Assembly: GCA_963920665.1 (NCBI GenBank)
Contig: OY987263.1
Location: 18,835,430-18,899,429, forward strand
DNA: 64,000 nucleotides
Origin: Straminergon stramineum
Taxonomy: Eukaryota > Streptophyta > Bryopsida > Hypnales > Calliergonaceae
Direction: 5' to 3'
The position numbers were made by a program, and so were the translations under genes. Under the pieces are notes generated by a model, which was not told where the DNA came from, did not search any database, and saw only the letters and a program-made list of their open reading frames with translations. How positions within the stretch are numbered: position 1 is the stretch's first letter; each line of letters starts with the position of its first letter. Shown here one piece after another: positions 45,427-56,702 of this stretch.

Positions 45427-48236
45427 TGAAAACTTGGCTGAAATTGGTAGTCTCATGCCCAGTGCCCACCTCAGCCAACCCAAAACATGAAAATGAAGGA
45501 GAGTTTTGTATTTTACCCAATAATTGGAAAAAACCAGGAGCTAGTTCAAAGTTAGCCAGTGGATTTCAGAAAAAAACCGGTTGCATTTTGAAATTAAAGG
45601 ATACTAAACCAGGAAGAAATTTCTAGAACTAGAAATCAACCGGTGCCACCTAAAATTTGGAGGATATTTGACCGCTTCTTTAGAATATTTGGGGGATTTC
45701 AACAGCCTAGCCAAAAAAATTATTGGCTAATACCCGGCTAATGAAGGTCTGTTACCACTGGATATCAACCTCCGCTTTCAAGTTGCAAGGGAGTACAAAG
45801 TGGATGGACCAAAATTTTGGAGATATATGGTCTCCAATTAAAGTTGGAGTTCATCTTTGAAATTAAAATACCTCAACCTACTAACTCTTGTTGAAATTGC
45901 TAAGTGTCAATGTGTGAGCACCACAACATATGAAACAACATTTTTAGTGTAGAATAACATCAAGCAAAAACTTCGAAATCGTATGACAACATTCAATTTG
46001 GATAGTGTCATGTGATTGGCCTTGGAAGGACCTTGACAAAGACTATGACAATACTATAAAAGGGGCTATTGTCTCCTGGAAGAATTCCTCTAAGTTTCGC
46101 CATTTATATGCGAATCTTCAGTGGAACCTTACAAGGGCAACACAAGAAATATTTGAAGAATGTGAAATTGGTACTCCCTAAACTCTTTTGATTTCATGCA
46201 ACCTTTTCATAACCATCTTCAACTCCATATTGCATGAGTTGAGAGGATCCTTTCCCTTCTAGTGGTGAAGGGCTTTGCTAGGTTCAATTCCTAATAAGGA
46301 TGCAATATTAATTAGTACTTTCATTTTCAAATTGTTTTTCTATATTTTATAAAAAAATTACAATTTAGCTGGTACCAATTTCAATTTGGAGGAAATTTGC
46401 CGGTGTGAAATTGAAATTGCAGGAAATAAACCAATACTTTTCATGATTCAAAGGATGTAACCCGTGGTCATTGAAAATAAACCGGTTCATTTTCGTGGAA
46501 GGAGGAAATCAACTGGAGCACCTCAGAAAATTTCATGAACACTGATTTTACCCCTTTGCAATGGAATTCGTTTCATTTGTTTCAAAAAATGAAAAGAAGA
46601 CTTCTGTCTAAGCTTATATTTGGGCATTGACTTAATGCATCCATTGCAAGCAGTACAGTATTGATGCCCATGATCAATGAAGGCGCCGGGAATGAAGGCC
46701 AGCTTCCCAAAGATGGACTTAGATTAATTTCAGCAAGGATCACTGTTGAACTGTTGATCTTTTCTTTTCAATTTTGTACTAAATTTTATATGCAAGAGGT
46801 ATGCACTGATAAAGTAAAGTAAAGTACAGTACAGTATTCCAAACCAAAATCCATGAAGAGTGAGTTAATTCTAAAGTGCCTGAAATGAGGGACTAGGATT
46901 GAGACAAAGTTTTAGGAGCTGGAATTTGAAGATGTCATAGAAAAACACAGGATGAAACTCTTTGAAGCATCACAACTGTGGTCTAATGAAGTTTGGTGTC
47001 AAGTTATAACAAGGCACTTTTTATTATTATTGCTAGGTAAGCCTTCCTCTAAAATTTGTTACACAAACAAACTAGGAAGAACTATAATATGTTCTCTACT
47101 TTTCATTCTTAATTTGTTTAAACTAGCAATAAAAAATAAAGAAAAATTAGTTAGTAAATGGAGGTGGTGGTGATAGGTGACATTGAAGCTTGGTATCTTG
47201 ATTGCAACTAAGAATTACTACCTCACTTTAGTACCCCAAATACAACATTAGGTAGTTGAAGGATTTATACCAAGTGGCCAAACTCCCAAAGAATCAAATG
47301 TTCAATGTGAGCAAGCAATTTCTTTGCTAATTGTTATAAAGAACAACTAATTGAAAAATGATATCCAATGAAGAAAATAACTACTTGTGAAGGGTGGATT
47401 CTGTCTACCATTTTTCCATTAGAAGGGGTTTTAGCCCTCTAGAAGATTGCAAGTTTCCAAAGTTCCTAGACAATGGGGAACTTTGGGGAATGGTGTCACA
47501 ACAATGATCTGATGTGGTAGTGCCACTACCATGTCAAATAATCATTTTTCATTTCTAATATTCTAATTATTTTTTATTCTGGACAACAGTGGCTTGTTCC
47601 CAACACAGGGAATGGGTCTAAAACAATCTCTCTATGCCTTCGAATCTTCCCTAATGATAAAATCTTATGATAATGAGTTTAATCATAAGGTTGGTAATAT
47701 GCACATACCATATAGGATTTCTATGGGATTTGTGATGACATGATAGAGATTAGATTTGAAGGGATGATTCATACAAGTGAGATTTCGACCAATAGTTCAT
47801 AACAACTATATTTTATTAACTTATTAAGGTGAAGGGATAGTCTAAATTTCCAAAAATATATAGATTTTACATCCATAAGGTTAGATTTACTACTACATGT
47901 CAACTTCAATGATTACAATTGTCCTATTTTTTTGCCTAGTTACCACAAGAGGAATAAATGGTCAAAATAATTTTATCTCTTCAAAATTTTAATTCCATGA
48001 GACATTTGTCTTATAACTTTGGAAAAAATGTGTAGCCATAAAATTTTGGATTTATAATATCTATAGGATAGCTCTATTTTTTTAGGCATAGTTCTACTTT
48101 TATTGTCTCCTTGTGGCACAAAATTCAACAAGCGTTTCTTACTACAAACTATAGTCTATTCTAACCAATATTTATCAATAAAACTTGAAACTAAAACTTG
48201 AAATTCTTTCTAAATTTTATAGTAAATTAATCTCTA
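45427..48236. other. Intergenic, no gene recognised
   Basis: 45520-46580 contains repeated words (AACCGGTT, GGAAATTTGCCGG, GGAGGAAATCAACTGG) suggesting an old repeat, but I cannot define its ends. 47430-47640 resembles the element at 59593-59796 weakly (CTAGAAGAT, GATGTGGT, CAAATAAT). No gene is visible. Confidence 0.45.
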
Positions 48237-48755
48237 AATGACCAAGGCACCACATTTTGGTGTTGATAAAACTTTTAGTTTAATTAAAATTTTACCAAAT
48301 TATTATTCTTAGTCCCCTACCATGGAATACCTTTCACAAAGTCTATTTTTAGTATCAAATACATTGGATGTTAAGGAAAAAATTGCATTAAAAATTCATC
48401 GAAAGTAATTGTAGAATAGATTTTGAGAAGCCATAACTTGATTTTGGTTATAAATGTTATGCGCTTTAATCTCATATTTTTTTATGAACTCAATTTTGAT
48501 TTGACATGCTAAAATAAGATTGATAGATTTCAAATCTCTTTCACAATATGAACACCTTCATCATTGAAAATTATAACCATTCAATCCATAAGTGATATTG
48601 GTGTGTTTTCTTTCAATCTTTTATAATACATCTAGTTTGAAATCATATGGTTACATTTCAAAAAATATATAAAACTTATCAAAATTTTGATTGTTTCCTT
48701 TATTTAGAACAAAATCCAAAAAGTTCAAAAAAGGCCTTTAGCATTTAGGATTTTT
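48237..48755 (+). mobile_element. TTAA-bounded TIR element, family 1, copy 3 (decayed)
   Basis: It starts TTAATCTCTAAATGACCAAG and ends AGGCCTTTAGCATTTAGGAT, with internal matches to copies 1 and 2 (TTGAGAAGCCATAA, GACATGCTAAAATAAGATTG, TTCAATCCATAAGTGATATTG). It is shorter, and the right TTAA is lost. Confidence 0.6.
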
Positions 48756-50633
48756 CAATGTTAATGGTTTACTCTCAATTTAGAATGTAATTTTTCAATT
48801 ATAGAAGTTTTAGAAAATTATACATTACCTATGCATAAAAGTCGTTTTTGAAGAGATATATTGAAACAATAATGAACTTTATGAGGTGAGACATACTTAA
48901 ATTTTTTTCAAAATAGAGAAAGAATCATTCCACCCATTATTTGCTAATGATTGGCATACATTATGAGTATGTTCATCTAATGTTCCAAAATTCACTTCAC
49001 AAAGGTAGTATGAGTGATTCTTAAACTTCAAACTTTTATTGGAAGGGATTGTACTTGTGAATTTTATAATATTATTTAAAAGCTTCTTACTCAAGAGGGG
49101 GGGTAGTGAGTGGTTGGAGTAGCAACATACATGCAAACAAATGATAGGGTATGTTAAAAAAATGTGGGCTAAAAAGTATAAATGGGTTTAGAGTAATATA
49201 GGGTATCAAAAATGACTTTGGATGTCTTTAATGTACTATAGGGTATGGAATTATAGGTCCGATTAGAAAATTACACAATGATAGGATGTGAAAAAAAAAA
49301 TTCATACCCCCCTATAAAATAGTGGTTGTTCGCACCTATATCCTTATTATTTTAACAAACTAGCCCTTGTGTTCTTATTGAAGAAATGTTAAAGAAGCCA
49401 AGGGTCATGAAAATCTATATTAAAAAACTTGATAATTTGTTATGACTTTTGCATCAAAATACATATATCTTTATGAAAATTTATTTGTAGAATTCTTTGG
49501 AAAATGACCTTGAGAATCCATCATCAACTCAATTATGAATTAGTGATGGAGATAGAGACTACTAACAACATTATTGCATATAATAGCCATGCTGAAGGAC
49601 AAAAAAATGAAAGTGCTTTAAAAACTTTGAAAGCAGGTAAATACTTTTACAACACCTTTAAGCCCTATTTGCAAAAGTCCTTGTGAAAATAGTTTAAATG
49701 GTTTGTAGAGATTAATCTTTATTTTATATAAAATTTTAAGTACTCCAACAATTGATTGTGTTGTCATGTTTATGTACATGATATTTGTTAAATCTTTATT
49801 GTCCAAATTTTTGTAGCCATTTTTTTCATTTTATTAAATATAGTATATTAAAATTTAAAATTTAAAATTTAATTATTTGCAAATCTATTACAATATCAAG
49901 AGAAAAACATAGAAAAAATAAAGATTTGAAAATACAATCAATAGGAATCAATTTTAAATTCCAAGAAGAAATTTTTCTATTATTATCTTGGTACTTATGC
50001 TTGTTATATGACATGGGAAGTGGATCCACCTTATTAATAGGGGAGCAAGCAAACTATTATTCAAAAGTTGATATAATTGTAAACAATGAAGAAACTATAC
50101 CTAATTATACCCCCTTTCTATAATTGACCCCTACAAATTCTTTTCAAAAATAATCTACCTTTATTTAGAAGAGTTTATGATCATTTTTATGCCTCCTTTC
50201 AACAATTTTAAAATTCAAAATTTATTTGTTTGATGCCTAAAAAATGCATGAGAGGGGAATCTGAAATACTTCAAAAAATTTAGAAAAAACAAAAAAACAA
50301 AATTTAGAAATAGGATCTAACCTTGATTGTTTATTTAGACACATTTTGGGCTAGGTATGTGATGAACAAAACTAAGCATAATTTAAAATGTTTTCATTCA
50401 AACAATCCTACTATATGCATCAATGAACAAAGTCCAAAAGTATAAATACAAAAGTTGTAGTATACAACATATTACACATATTCTTAGAAGTTTGAAGAAA
50501 ACAATAGTAATGATTTGAAAGAAAATTAATTTCAAAGTTAGCCATGCATTAGATGAAATTCATCTAGTCAGTACACCTTCAAGTTCCTCTGAGTTCTAGA
50601 ACTATGGGAACTCGGCCACAACAACAAGCTAAT
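48756..50633. other. Intergenic, no gene recognised
   Basis: Very AT-rich. Frames such as 48897-49136 minus and 49926-50123 plus have no recognisable motif. Confidence 0.5.
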
Positions 50634-51851
50634 CACTAGAAGAAAACAAGAGGTTTTGCGACTACAGTTTGCAACTAGTTTTGTAGTTGCATGAGACGTT
50701 TGCAACTAGGTGACAAAAAAGAGCCCGCAGTTGCAGTGGACAAGTTGCACTAGTTGCAAAGCAGTTGGAAAAATTTCCAAGGTTGTTTCTCATCCGACAA
50801 CCTACTTGGAAGTTCGTTGATGAACTCCTGTGACGTGGTTGCTGATGTGGAAGTTATTTATATGCGACTAGATTACGACTGACGTGCAACTAGTACGCAA
50901 CTAGTTTGCGATTGGTGTGCAACTAGTCTACAACTAGTTTGTGACTAGTATACAACTAGTCTACAACTAGTTTCCAACTAATGTACAACTTGTCTATAAT
51001 TCATAGATATGTAGATTTAGAATTTCATATCTATCTTTTTTTTACATTGCCAAATCCAAAAATTTCTTAAATTTTTAAATATTTGTAGATTATAGAAATC
51101 TACAAATTGTAGAAATCTATAAGTTGTAGAGATCTACAAATCGTAGAAATCTACAATTTATAGATTTCTACAATTTGTAGATATCTACAAAGTGTAAAAA
51201 TCTACAACATGTAGAAATATTAGAATTTCATAATCAAAATTCATTACACAAGATTGCTATAACTTACAATTCTTATATGTGTAACTTAATTGTATTCTTA
51301 ACAATTGATATGGGACAATTAATAAAAGACTTAGTAGTAGTTGCATTTTAATTGTTTTCTAGTTGCAAGCTAGTTGTTTTCTAGTTGCAGTTTACTTGGT
51401 TTGTAGTTGCATGCCAGTTGTTTTGTAGTTGAAGTCTAGTCATTTTTTAGACAAACTTTAGTCGAATTGTAGTTGTAGTCTATTTGTAGTCTAATTGCTT
51501 TCTAGTTGCAATCTAGTTGCACTCGAGTTGCACTTGAGTTGCTTTCTAATTGAATTGATATCAAATTTAGATCATAAGCAATTGTAGATAGACACATAGG
51601 ACTCTACAAAATGTAAAATTGTCCACGTCGACAATTTTGATGAATATTGGATGTAAAATACCTCACATCAATTCTTCTGTTACATTCTTGTAACTATAAC
51701 TACATTGTGCGACTACTTTGCGACTATTTTGCAACTGTAGTTTCACTATGTCAAAGTTGGTGCAAATATAGAGGATTGTAGTTGCAGGGCAGTTGCATAG
51801 GACAGTAGTTGCAGGGCAGTCGGTTGTAGCGGACATGATTTTCTTCTAGTG
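50634..51851 (+). mobile_element. Non-autonomous CACTA (EnSpm-like) element
   Basis: It starts CACTAGAAGAAAACAAGAGG and ends ATGATTTTCTTCTAGTG, the CACTA...TAGTG signature, with AAT flanking both ends (50631-50633 and 51852-51854). Both subterminal zones are crowded with short direct and inverted repeats of the type CTAGTTGCA/TGCAACTAG (50670-50990 and 51335-51545), the usual binding-site clusters of this superfamily. No transposase is encoded. A second, reversed copy lies at 31713-32852. Confidence 0.85.
51079..51222. repeat. Palindromic tandem repeat (about 17-base unit) inside the CACTA-like element
   Basis: Repeats of the form GTAGAAATCTACAAATT, itself near-palindromic, occur about eight times with point changes. 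A related AATCTA/TAGATT cluster lies in the other copy at 32310-32510. Confidence 0.8.
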
Positions 51852-52120
51852 AATATGGCTAGATGAAGGCCACATCAGATAATAATAAAATAAAATTTTT
51901 TATTTTTAAAAATAATTTCCAAATTCCAATTCTGGCCAATAGTAGCTACTTCCTAGTGTACGGAAACAACTTGAAATAGTCTTCTAATGTAGTTGAATTT
52001 CATCTAATGTATAAAACTCAATTTTGTTCAACATGATTTTGAACTACTTTATCTTTTGCTAATTTTTTCTTAGAACTCTGAAAAGAACTTTTATACCTTG
52101 GCATGTTGGTATCAGTACCT

Positions 52121-52725
52121 TAACCCCTAAGCGCTCCAACATCCATTTTAGGGACGATGAACAAATTAAAACTAAAGTTTATCCTCCATATTGCTTGGGT
52201 GAAAGTTATTCTTATTTGTGGAGATACTTTATCAAGTTGTTGTCCTATCTAAAGGTTGGTTTTAGTGTTACTAGAGTACATTTTTTTTTCTAAAATTACC
52301 AATGTGGAAGTATGTCAAGTGGTTGACCAAGCCAAAATTGCATTGACTCTAGTTCAAAATTGGATTTGCCAAAATGAGGTTATAGATTTAAGAACCCAAA
52401 AATTTCAAAAAATCACCATGCGAAGAGAAACTCATTTCAAATCCATTGCAACAAATTTTACTCAAAAAATGATGATATTTTTCTTGTAATCAAATTTTGA
52501 AGTTATTTTGGAATTTCCCTTTCAAAATTTATAAAAAAATTATTGGTGATAACATTGACAAGTCTACCTATAAGGATGGAAACTTAAGGGTGGAATTGCA
52601 ACTCAAAATCTACTACTTTTATTAGAATCCCAATTCCAAAATATTCTTCCAATTAGTACTTTATAGTGATTTTTCTCAAATCATCAATTCTGGAGACTAA
52701 TCTGTACAATACATTTAGGGGTTAA
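52121..52725 (+). mobile_element. TTAA-bounded element, family 2, full copy
   Basis: It starts TTAACCCCTAAGCGCTCC and ends CATTTAGGGGTTAA. The terminal match is short (TTAACCCCTAA), but the whole 605-base length is represented piecewise by 28996-29444 and 33106-33347. No recognisable coding frame. Confidence 0.65.
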
Positions 52726-53592
52726 GCGAAAAATGAATAATGAATTTTTATTTTTTTATCTCAGATTATTTTTTATAAAAATGGACAATGAAAGAGGGTT
52801 GGGGAGTCAAACGTAAGCGCAAGTCAGAGAGGAGCAGAGTCCCAAAGGCCCGTGTGTTCATAATGACGAAAATCCCCCGCCCCCCCGCCCCCGCTCGCAG
52901 ACCGGGCACGGGTTGCCGCCCCCAACCCGTGCTCCCCAACTCCACCGCCAGATAGGCTTTAACACGGGTCCCAGACAGTAGCGAGCCGCCTGCTGGCCAT
53001 CAACTGGCCAGCCTGGCGAGCTTCCCGGGCTGGAATGCTGGCTACCCCCTCCCTAGCCTTGCCCGCTGTGCTTGCCCGCTGTGCCTGCCAGCCAGCCCTT
53101 CTGCGAGCGGGGACCCCGTCTTGCTCTTTCTTGTCTGCGAGCTTCACGAATCATCTCATGTCATCTCATCTCGTCTCGCCGGCTATGGATGCTGCGCGAC
53201 CTCCTGCTTGAATCCCTCCATTTCCTCAATATCCTAGTCGCCTCTGCCGTCCATTGCCGTTCCATGCTGATTGGGGATGTTTGCTGGGGTTCGGGGTCGC
53301 TAATCCCGCTTGCTACCGACTTAGGTTTGTACGATTTGGGCTTGGATTCGTCACGGCGGGGGCCACGGGTGCACAGGGGGTGTTGGCTGGGGTAGTGCGA
53401 GGTGGGTTTGGGGAATCGACCACTGGCGGTGTCTGGATTTGGTTCTTTTGGGTGGAGAGAGAGTGAGAGAGTGAGAGAGTGTGAGACGGAAGGCGCCCGT
53501 CGCAATAGGGTGTGGTTGATTGAGTGGTGAGTTTTGTTTTGTTTTGGAGGATCGACTGGCGTTGCGAGATTTGGGAATCTTCGTAGTTTCCG
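52726..53592 (+). promoter_or_regulatory. G+C-rich, CpG-rich 5' region of the CRCK gene
   Basis: Base composition changes abruptly at about 52810 from AT-rich repeat DNA to C-rich, CpG-rich DNA (CCCCCCGCCCCC around 52877-52895), which continues to the CRCK start. The many overlapping frames on both strands reflect high G+C and are not convincing genes. Confidence 0.45.
53454..53486 (+). repeat. GA-rich repeat in the CRCK leader or promoter
   Basis: A run of GAGAGAGAG/TGAGAGAG units about 110-140 bases before the CRCK start codon. GA tracts are common in plant 5' leaders and promoters. The preceding 52850-53350 is strikingly G+C-rich with many CpG, unlike the flanking AT-rich DNA, and is probably the CRCK promoter. 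Confidence 0.5.
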
Positions 53593-56500
53593 ATGGATTG
53601 CATACCGTGCTTACGGAGGAAGCGCCATGAGGACTCGAAGTTCGGCAACAACAAGGTGGTGAATCATTCAGGCGAGTATTTTTTTCACCTTCTAAAAACA
53701 AATTTAGCTTGTTTGTTTTGCCATGGATCTGATCGTCTTAGCTTGTGCTATTTGTCAAGTTGGAAGAAGAAGTGGGGGTTGGAATTAGGTGTCTTTTGTT
53801 TTTTTCCTTCCTTTTAACAACCTAAAACTGAGCGGCATGGGTATGGAAATGGCTGTGGGAGATGGTTGTTCATGCAACTATGTTCATGTTGGTGCGAGTG
53901 TGTGGTTTTGATAGTTGGAGTTTGAGAGTTGAGATTTTGAGTGTCGGTAGAATGGTTTTGTAGGTCAAAATTTTTCTCCGGTGTGAACGTCTGCATTAAT
54001 ATTAGAATCAAGACAATTACGCCCCAGGATCGAAGTCATTTTATTGATGGATTCCGGTGTCTTGTTTTTCTATATTTTGCAACCTGAACTACACTGCATG
54101 GTTATGTCAATGACTGTGTTTGGCGGTTATATATGCAACTATGTTCATGTTAGCTCTTCGAACTGTGTGTTTGTGTTATTCTTTGAGATTTTTAGTGTCG
54201 GTAGTATTGTGTTATAGGTCGAAACTTGCGCTGTTAACATCTGTACCTGCATTTTACAATAGCAACAAGCCAATTATGTCCAATATTCAAGAAAGCTTGC
54301 AGCTTATTGTTCTTTGAATATGATCTTCGCTCTGAATGAGATTACTGTCTAGCTTTCACGTACTTGTGTATTATGTTTGTTAAGGCCGGATTTGTATCTG
54401 TGGGCTGATCTAGACTCTTTGCTTTGGCAGGCGTGCCTTCTTCGCAAGAGAGGATGTCTGCAGGGATGTCTGCAGGGAACCCATATAGCAGTCAACCCAA
54501 TATTCCGTTCTCTCCTAATCATGCGTTGCAGCCAGGAAGACCTGGCGGTGCCTTGAAGTTTACTATTGCTGAACTGAACAAAATCACAGGTAACTTTTCG
54601 GAAAGTCACAAGATTGGACAAGGAGGTTTTGGAACAGTGTACCAAGGGAAGCTCCGGGACGGCACCACTGTTGCTATTAAGCGAGCCAAGAAGGTGATGC
54701 GAGTTTTTATAATGTGTTTCAAATCATTATTATAAGTGAGCTTCAGTATGTGTATGTGCGTGTTTCATGTCATCCGATGAGTGGGATTATCGAGGTACTG
54801 ACACCTGTGTCGGTGACAGGATGCATTTGAGAAAAGAGTCTCCAAGGAGTTTCAGACTGAAGTTGATATGCTGTCTCAAGTGGAGCACTTGAACTTGGTG
54901 AGGCTGTTGGGGTTCTTGGAGGAGAAAAACGAGCGGATTCTTGTGACTGAGTATGTGACAAATGGGAATTTGAGGCAGCATCTTGATGGTACAGCCTTGA
55001 GATATATTGAACCAATATTAAATGATCTTCGTAGAAGTAGTTTCGAGGGCGCTTATCAGGAATGATCTAGGCTAGCATCTAATCTAATGTTTGACAGATT
55101 CATTGCAACCTGTAGGAATGCATAGGAATGTGCTCTTCTGGAGCTTAAGGTAGCTGTGAAAGCTTTTAGACAAATGGGATGATTGATATATCCTGAAGCA
55201 TGGTGATTTCTGAAGAGGAGGGGTTGGGGGGGTTGTTCCCTATCTGAATGCTACCGGTTCTTCTTTTTTCTTTATTAGGGTATTTTACTCATTTGTGGCC
55301 AACTTCAGATATTCATTCTATATGTTTTTTAGCTGGAGGTTGTCCATATGGAATTGTCCAACTTGTCTTCATAGCTTGAATTTTTATTGACAAGGGGTAG
55401 TGTGTGAGTTTGTGCAGGTGTTCCTTACGGGGTCGTTCTGGACATGAGCAAGCGTTTGAACATTGCTATCGATGTTGCTCAAGCTCTTACCTATCTTCAT
55501 TACTACACTGGTACTTTAGTTGGGGCATTTGCTAATTAGATCTTAGTCCGTTTATGAGTAAATCCTTGCAGTTGAGCATTGAATTACAGATAAGGTTTAC
55601 CTCTTATTATCTTGTTAGTATTTATCATTTATACCCATTTGCTTTGCTTTGATCATTGCAGACAGACCCATAATTCATAGAGATGTCAAATCTTCCAACA
55701 TCTTGATCACTGACACCTTTCGCGCGAAGGTGGCGGATTTTGGATTTTCTCGAGCGGGTCCATCTGGAGATGCTGGTGCTACTCACGTTTCCACTCAAGT
55801 CAAGGGAACTGCAGGTTATCTGGACCCGGAGTATTTGACAACGTATCAACTGAATGTGAAAAGTGATGTGTATTCTTTTGGAATATTGTTGGTAGAGCTT
55901 TTCACTGGGAGACGCCCTATAGAATTGGGACGTACCAGTAATGAGCGTGTGACTGTAAGATGGGTAAGTTCTCTTTCGCTGCTTCACTTGGTAGTTTCGT
56001 AATTTCTGGATGTTTTGAAGTCTTCATGACATGAACAATGATGAACGGAACTGCTGACGAAACGTCATGTCATCATTTTGGGAAATGATTTATTTAAACT
56101 CGGGGTTAAACTACTCCAATAGATATGGGGGCGATCACTTTTTGCTATAGGGATTAAGAACGATGTGGCCTCTGTAAGACTGCCCTTGTCAGCTGGTTGA
56201 AGGTTTTTGTCTTTAGTTCTTTTGGGTGGAATTTTCTTCCTGGTTTCATCTCTGAGATTGTAATTTGTTGATTTCCAGGCATTTAAGCAATTTGTGGAAG
56301 GACGTCTGAAGCACATTATCGATCCAATGATTCATTTAGCATCGGCGGATCTGGTGATTTTGGAGCGTATATTTGAACTTGCGTTTTCTTGCTCTGCACC
56401 TACCAAGGTTGACCGTCCCAACATGAGCGAGGCGAAGGAGGTTTTGTGGAATATCAGAAAAGATTACCAAAATAGATTAGACCGACAGTCGGAAAATTAC

Positions 56501-56665
56501 GAGGCAGAGAGTCCCGACGGTGGTGACTCTCATGACAGTGGTTATAATAGACACGGGAACACTCCCAGAACTCCCAGGGGTAGTCGGTATTCTGGAGACT
56601 CTGAAAGTTTGAAGGCTCGAACCAGCAGGCGGTCAGAAGATAGTACCAGGAATCACTTAAGCTGA
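53593..56665 (+). CDS. Calmodulin-binding receptor-like cytoplasmic kinase (CRCK type), 6 exons
   Basis: Ser/Thr kinase of 430 aa. Exons: 53593-53671, 54431-54693, 54820-54988, 55418-55510, 55662-55963, 56279-56665. All phases match. Intron 1 reads CAG|GCGAGT...GGCAG, a GC-AG intron; the others are GT-AG. Kinase motifs are the Gly loop GQGGFG (89-94), VAIK with Lys110, HRDVKSSN (207-214, Asp209), DFG (227-229), and an activation segment [15 protein letters not shown] followed by KSDVYSFG, typical of the CRCK/RLCK clade ([12 protein letters not shown] FTGRRPIE, then ERVTVRWA). There is no signal peptide or transmembrane segment. The start [11 protein letters not shown] has Cys3 and Cys6 beside basic residues, a possible palmitoylation site. 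The last 80 residues are Ser/Arg/Gly-rich and probably disordered. The CRCK name comes from recalled similarity; calmodulin binding itself cannot be seen. If the GC donor is not used, Met35 or Met39 in exon 2 could be the start. Confidence 0.9.
53830..54285 (+). repeat. Decayed tandem duplication inside CRCK intron 1
   Basis: Two blocks, about 53830-54020 and 54095-54285, share an ordered series of matches: GCAACTATGTTCATGTT, GTGTCGGTAG, TAGGTC-AAA, TCTG...TGCATT, then AATTA near the end. They are an old direct duplication of roughly 190 bases within the intron. Confidence 0.6.
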
Positions 56666-56696
56666 GTCAGCACTTCATAAAGAGGAGTGTCAGGTC

Positions 56697-56702
56697 AATA
56701 AA
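56697..56702 (+). terminator. Candidate polyadenylation signal of the CRCK gene
   Basis: AATAAA lies only about 32 bases after the stop codon. The true 3' end may be further downstream, since 56700-57900 is less AT-rich than the distal intergenic DNA. Confidence 0.25.

Noticed and set aside
46258..46300. tRNA-like string (CTAGTGGTGAAGG...GGTTCAATTCC)
   Set aside because: No acceptor stem or anticodon arm can be paired.
53161..53701. Several 100-116-codon minus-strand frames before and within CRCK exon 1
   Set aside because: They are Pro/Ser/Thr-rich frames in a G+C- and GA-rich promoter or leader, with no family match.
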